Positions 63,682-64,000 of a DNA stretch of 64,000 bases are shown in pieces. Below the pieces are notes generated by a model. It saw only the letters and a program-made list of their open reading frames with translations, had not been told where the DNA came from and did not search any database. The DNA comes from Selenomonas sp. ND2010 (GTDB lineage Bacteria > Bacillota > Negativicutes > Selenomonadales > Selenomonadaceae): the NCBI RefSeq assembly GCF_000702005.1, contig NZ_JNKI01000014.1, forward strand, positions 1 to 64,000. Reading direction: 5' to 3'. The first letter of the stretch is position 1. Each line of letters begins with the position of its first letter. Position numbers and translations under genes: made by a program.

Positions 63682-63895
63682 CAGCAATGATAAAGAGGAG
63701 TAGTCTCATCATTAGCGAGGCGGCGATGGTGCAAGGCCGTCAACGAGACGAAGGGCACTTTGGAGCAGAACCCAATACTTTGAGGTGGGTTTTCGATAGG
63801 AAAACCAATCAGGGTGGAACCGCGGGATTTGGAAAGACAGGTCTCGTCCCTGTAACGATAACGTTACGGGGACGAGACTTTTTTGTTGCCTCCGT
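63682..63895 (+). ncRNA. Glycine T-box riboswitch upstream of glyQ
   Basis: Stem I holds AGTA (63699-63702) and GTCTC/GAGAC closing the specifier loop; GAAG (63750-63753) is followed by specifier GGC (63754-63756) and A. The antiterminator T-box sequence GGGTGGAACCGCGGG lies near 63813-63828. The terminator pairs GTCTCGTCCC with GGGACGAGAC around AACGATAACGTT and ends in TTTTTT. Uncharged tRNA-Gly should allow readthrough into glyQ. Confidence 0.93.
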
Positions 63896-63927
63896 AGCAG
63901 ATTTATTTTAGAAGAGGAGTTGTTCCC

Positions 63928-64000
63928 ATGAAATTTCAGGAAATCATCCTGGCACTGCAGAAATTCTGGTCGGAACAGGGCTGCATCCTGGCTGAGCCGT
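63928..64000 (+). CDS. glyQ: Glycyl-tRNA synthetase alpha subunit (5' end only)
   Basis: The window ends inside the gene. The first 24 residues, MKFQEIILALQKFWSEQGCI and LAEP, are the conserved start of GlyQ, the alpha subunit of the tetrameric glycyl-tRNA synthetase. ATG 63928 follows AGAGGAG. A glycine T-box directly upstream agrees. Confidence 0.93.
   Translation, partial: MKFQEIILALQKFWSEQGCILAEP

Noticed and set aside
63687-63911. Short frame upstream of glyQ
   Set aside because: The region is a glycine T-box leader; the frame ends in the terminator hairpin and has no family match.

Overview
This window comes from a diderm Firmicute of the class Negativicutes, most likely a Selenomonas close to S. 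ruminantium. Three things point that way. The first 10 kb keeps a classic Firmicute gene order (carD, PIN/TRAM gene, ispD, ispF, cysS, mini-RNase III, rlmB, NYN nuclease, sigH). The window also encodes outer-membrane proteins (a TpsB transporter and a porin-like barrel), so the cell is diderm. The GH43 beta-xylosidase at 19.7 kb looks, from memory, nearly identical to the characterised S. ruminantium enzyme SXA. No database search was run, so every family call rests on motifs, length and context.

Layout. 1-389: a large nested inverted repeat with no gene. 390-10480: tRNA modification (tcdA), a gpsA-like dehydrogenase, then the housekeeping block ending in sigH, with thyX inserted. 10.5-13.2 kb: modABC behind a Moco riboswitch. 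13.26-13.44 kb: a candidate small RNA. 13.4-23.1 kb: a xylose/xyloside locus, in which a FucI/AraA-type isomerase faces xylB, two sugar permeases, a beta-xylosidase, a DUF4867 gene and a LacI regulator; both divergent promoters carry the same palindromic operator. 23.2-27.0 kb: a small unknown gene and two ABC transporter pairs, one of them ZnuBC-like. 27.1-31.7 kb: an accessory patch with a serine recombinase, a two-gene flagellar hook unit, a DUF4143 ATPase remnant and a Cys/His-rich unknown. 31.9-34.8 kb: a two-partner secretion pair. 35.0-38.5 kb: a small coiled-coil gene, tRNA-Arg(CCG), comFB, an Lrp regulator with aminotransferase under a T-box, and a YhcH-like gene. 38.6-42.4 kb: purL. 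42.5-49.3 kb: a sucrose/fructan locus (LacI, GH32, LacY-type permease, porin, secreted GH32). 49.3-51.9 kb: orphan dhaM, DUF2156, bioB. 52.0-59.5 kb: a type I restriction-modification operon that carries an AAA ATPase gene and a small PD-(D/E)XK-like gene between hsdM and hsdS. 59.8-64.0 kb: phoH, a ybeY-era fusion, DUF502, recO, and the T-box and start of glyQ.

How it fits together. The two sugar loci are self-contained: import, hydrolysis, phosphorylation or isomerisation, and a local repressor with recognisable operators. RNA regulation is frequent: a Moco riboswitch, two T-boxes and one candidate sRNA. The strongest candidates for something undescribed are the ATPase/nuclease pair inside the hsd operon, with TTGAC-NN-GTCAA palindromes in and after it; the candidate sRNA at 13.3 kb; the Cys/His-repeat protein at 30.9 kb; and the alanine-type T-box in front of an Lrp-aminotransferase operon.
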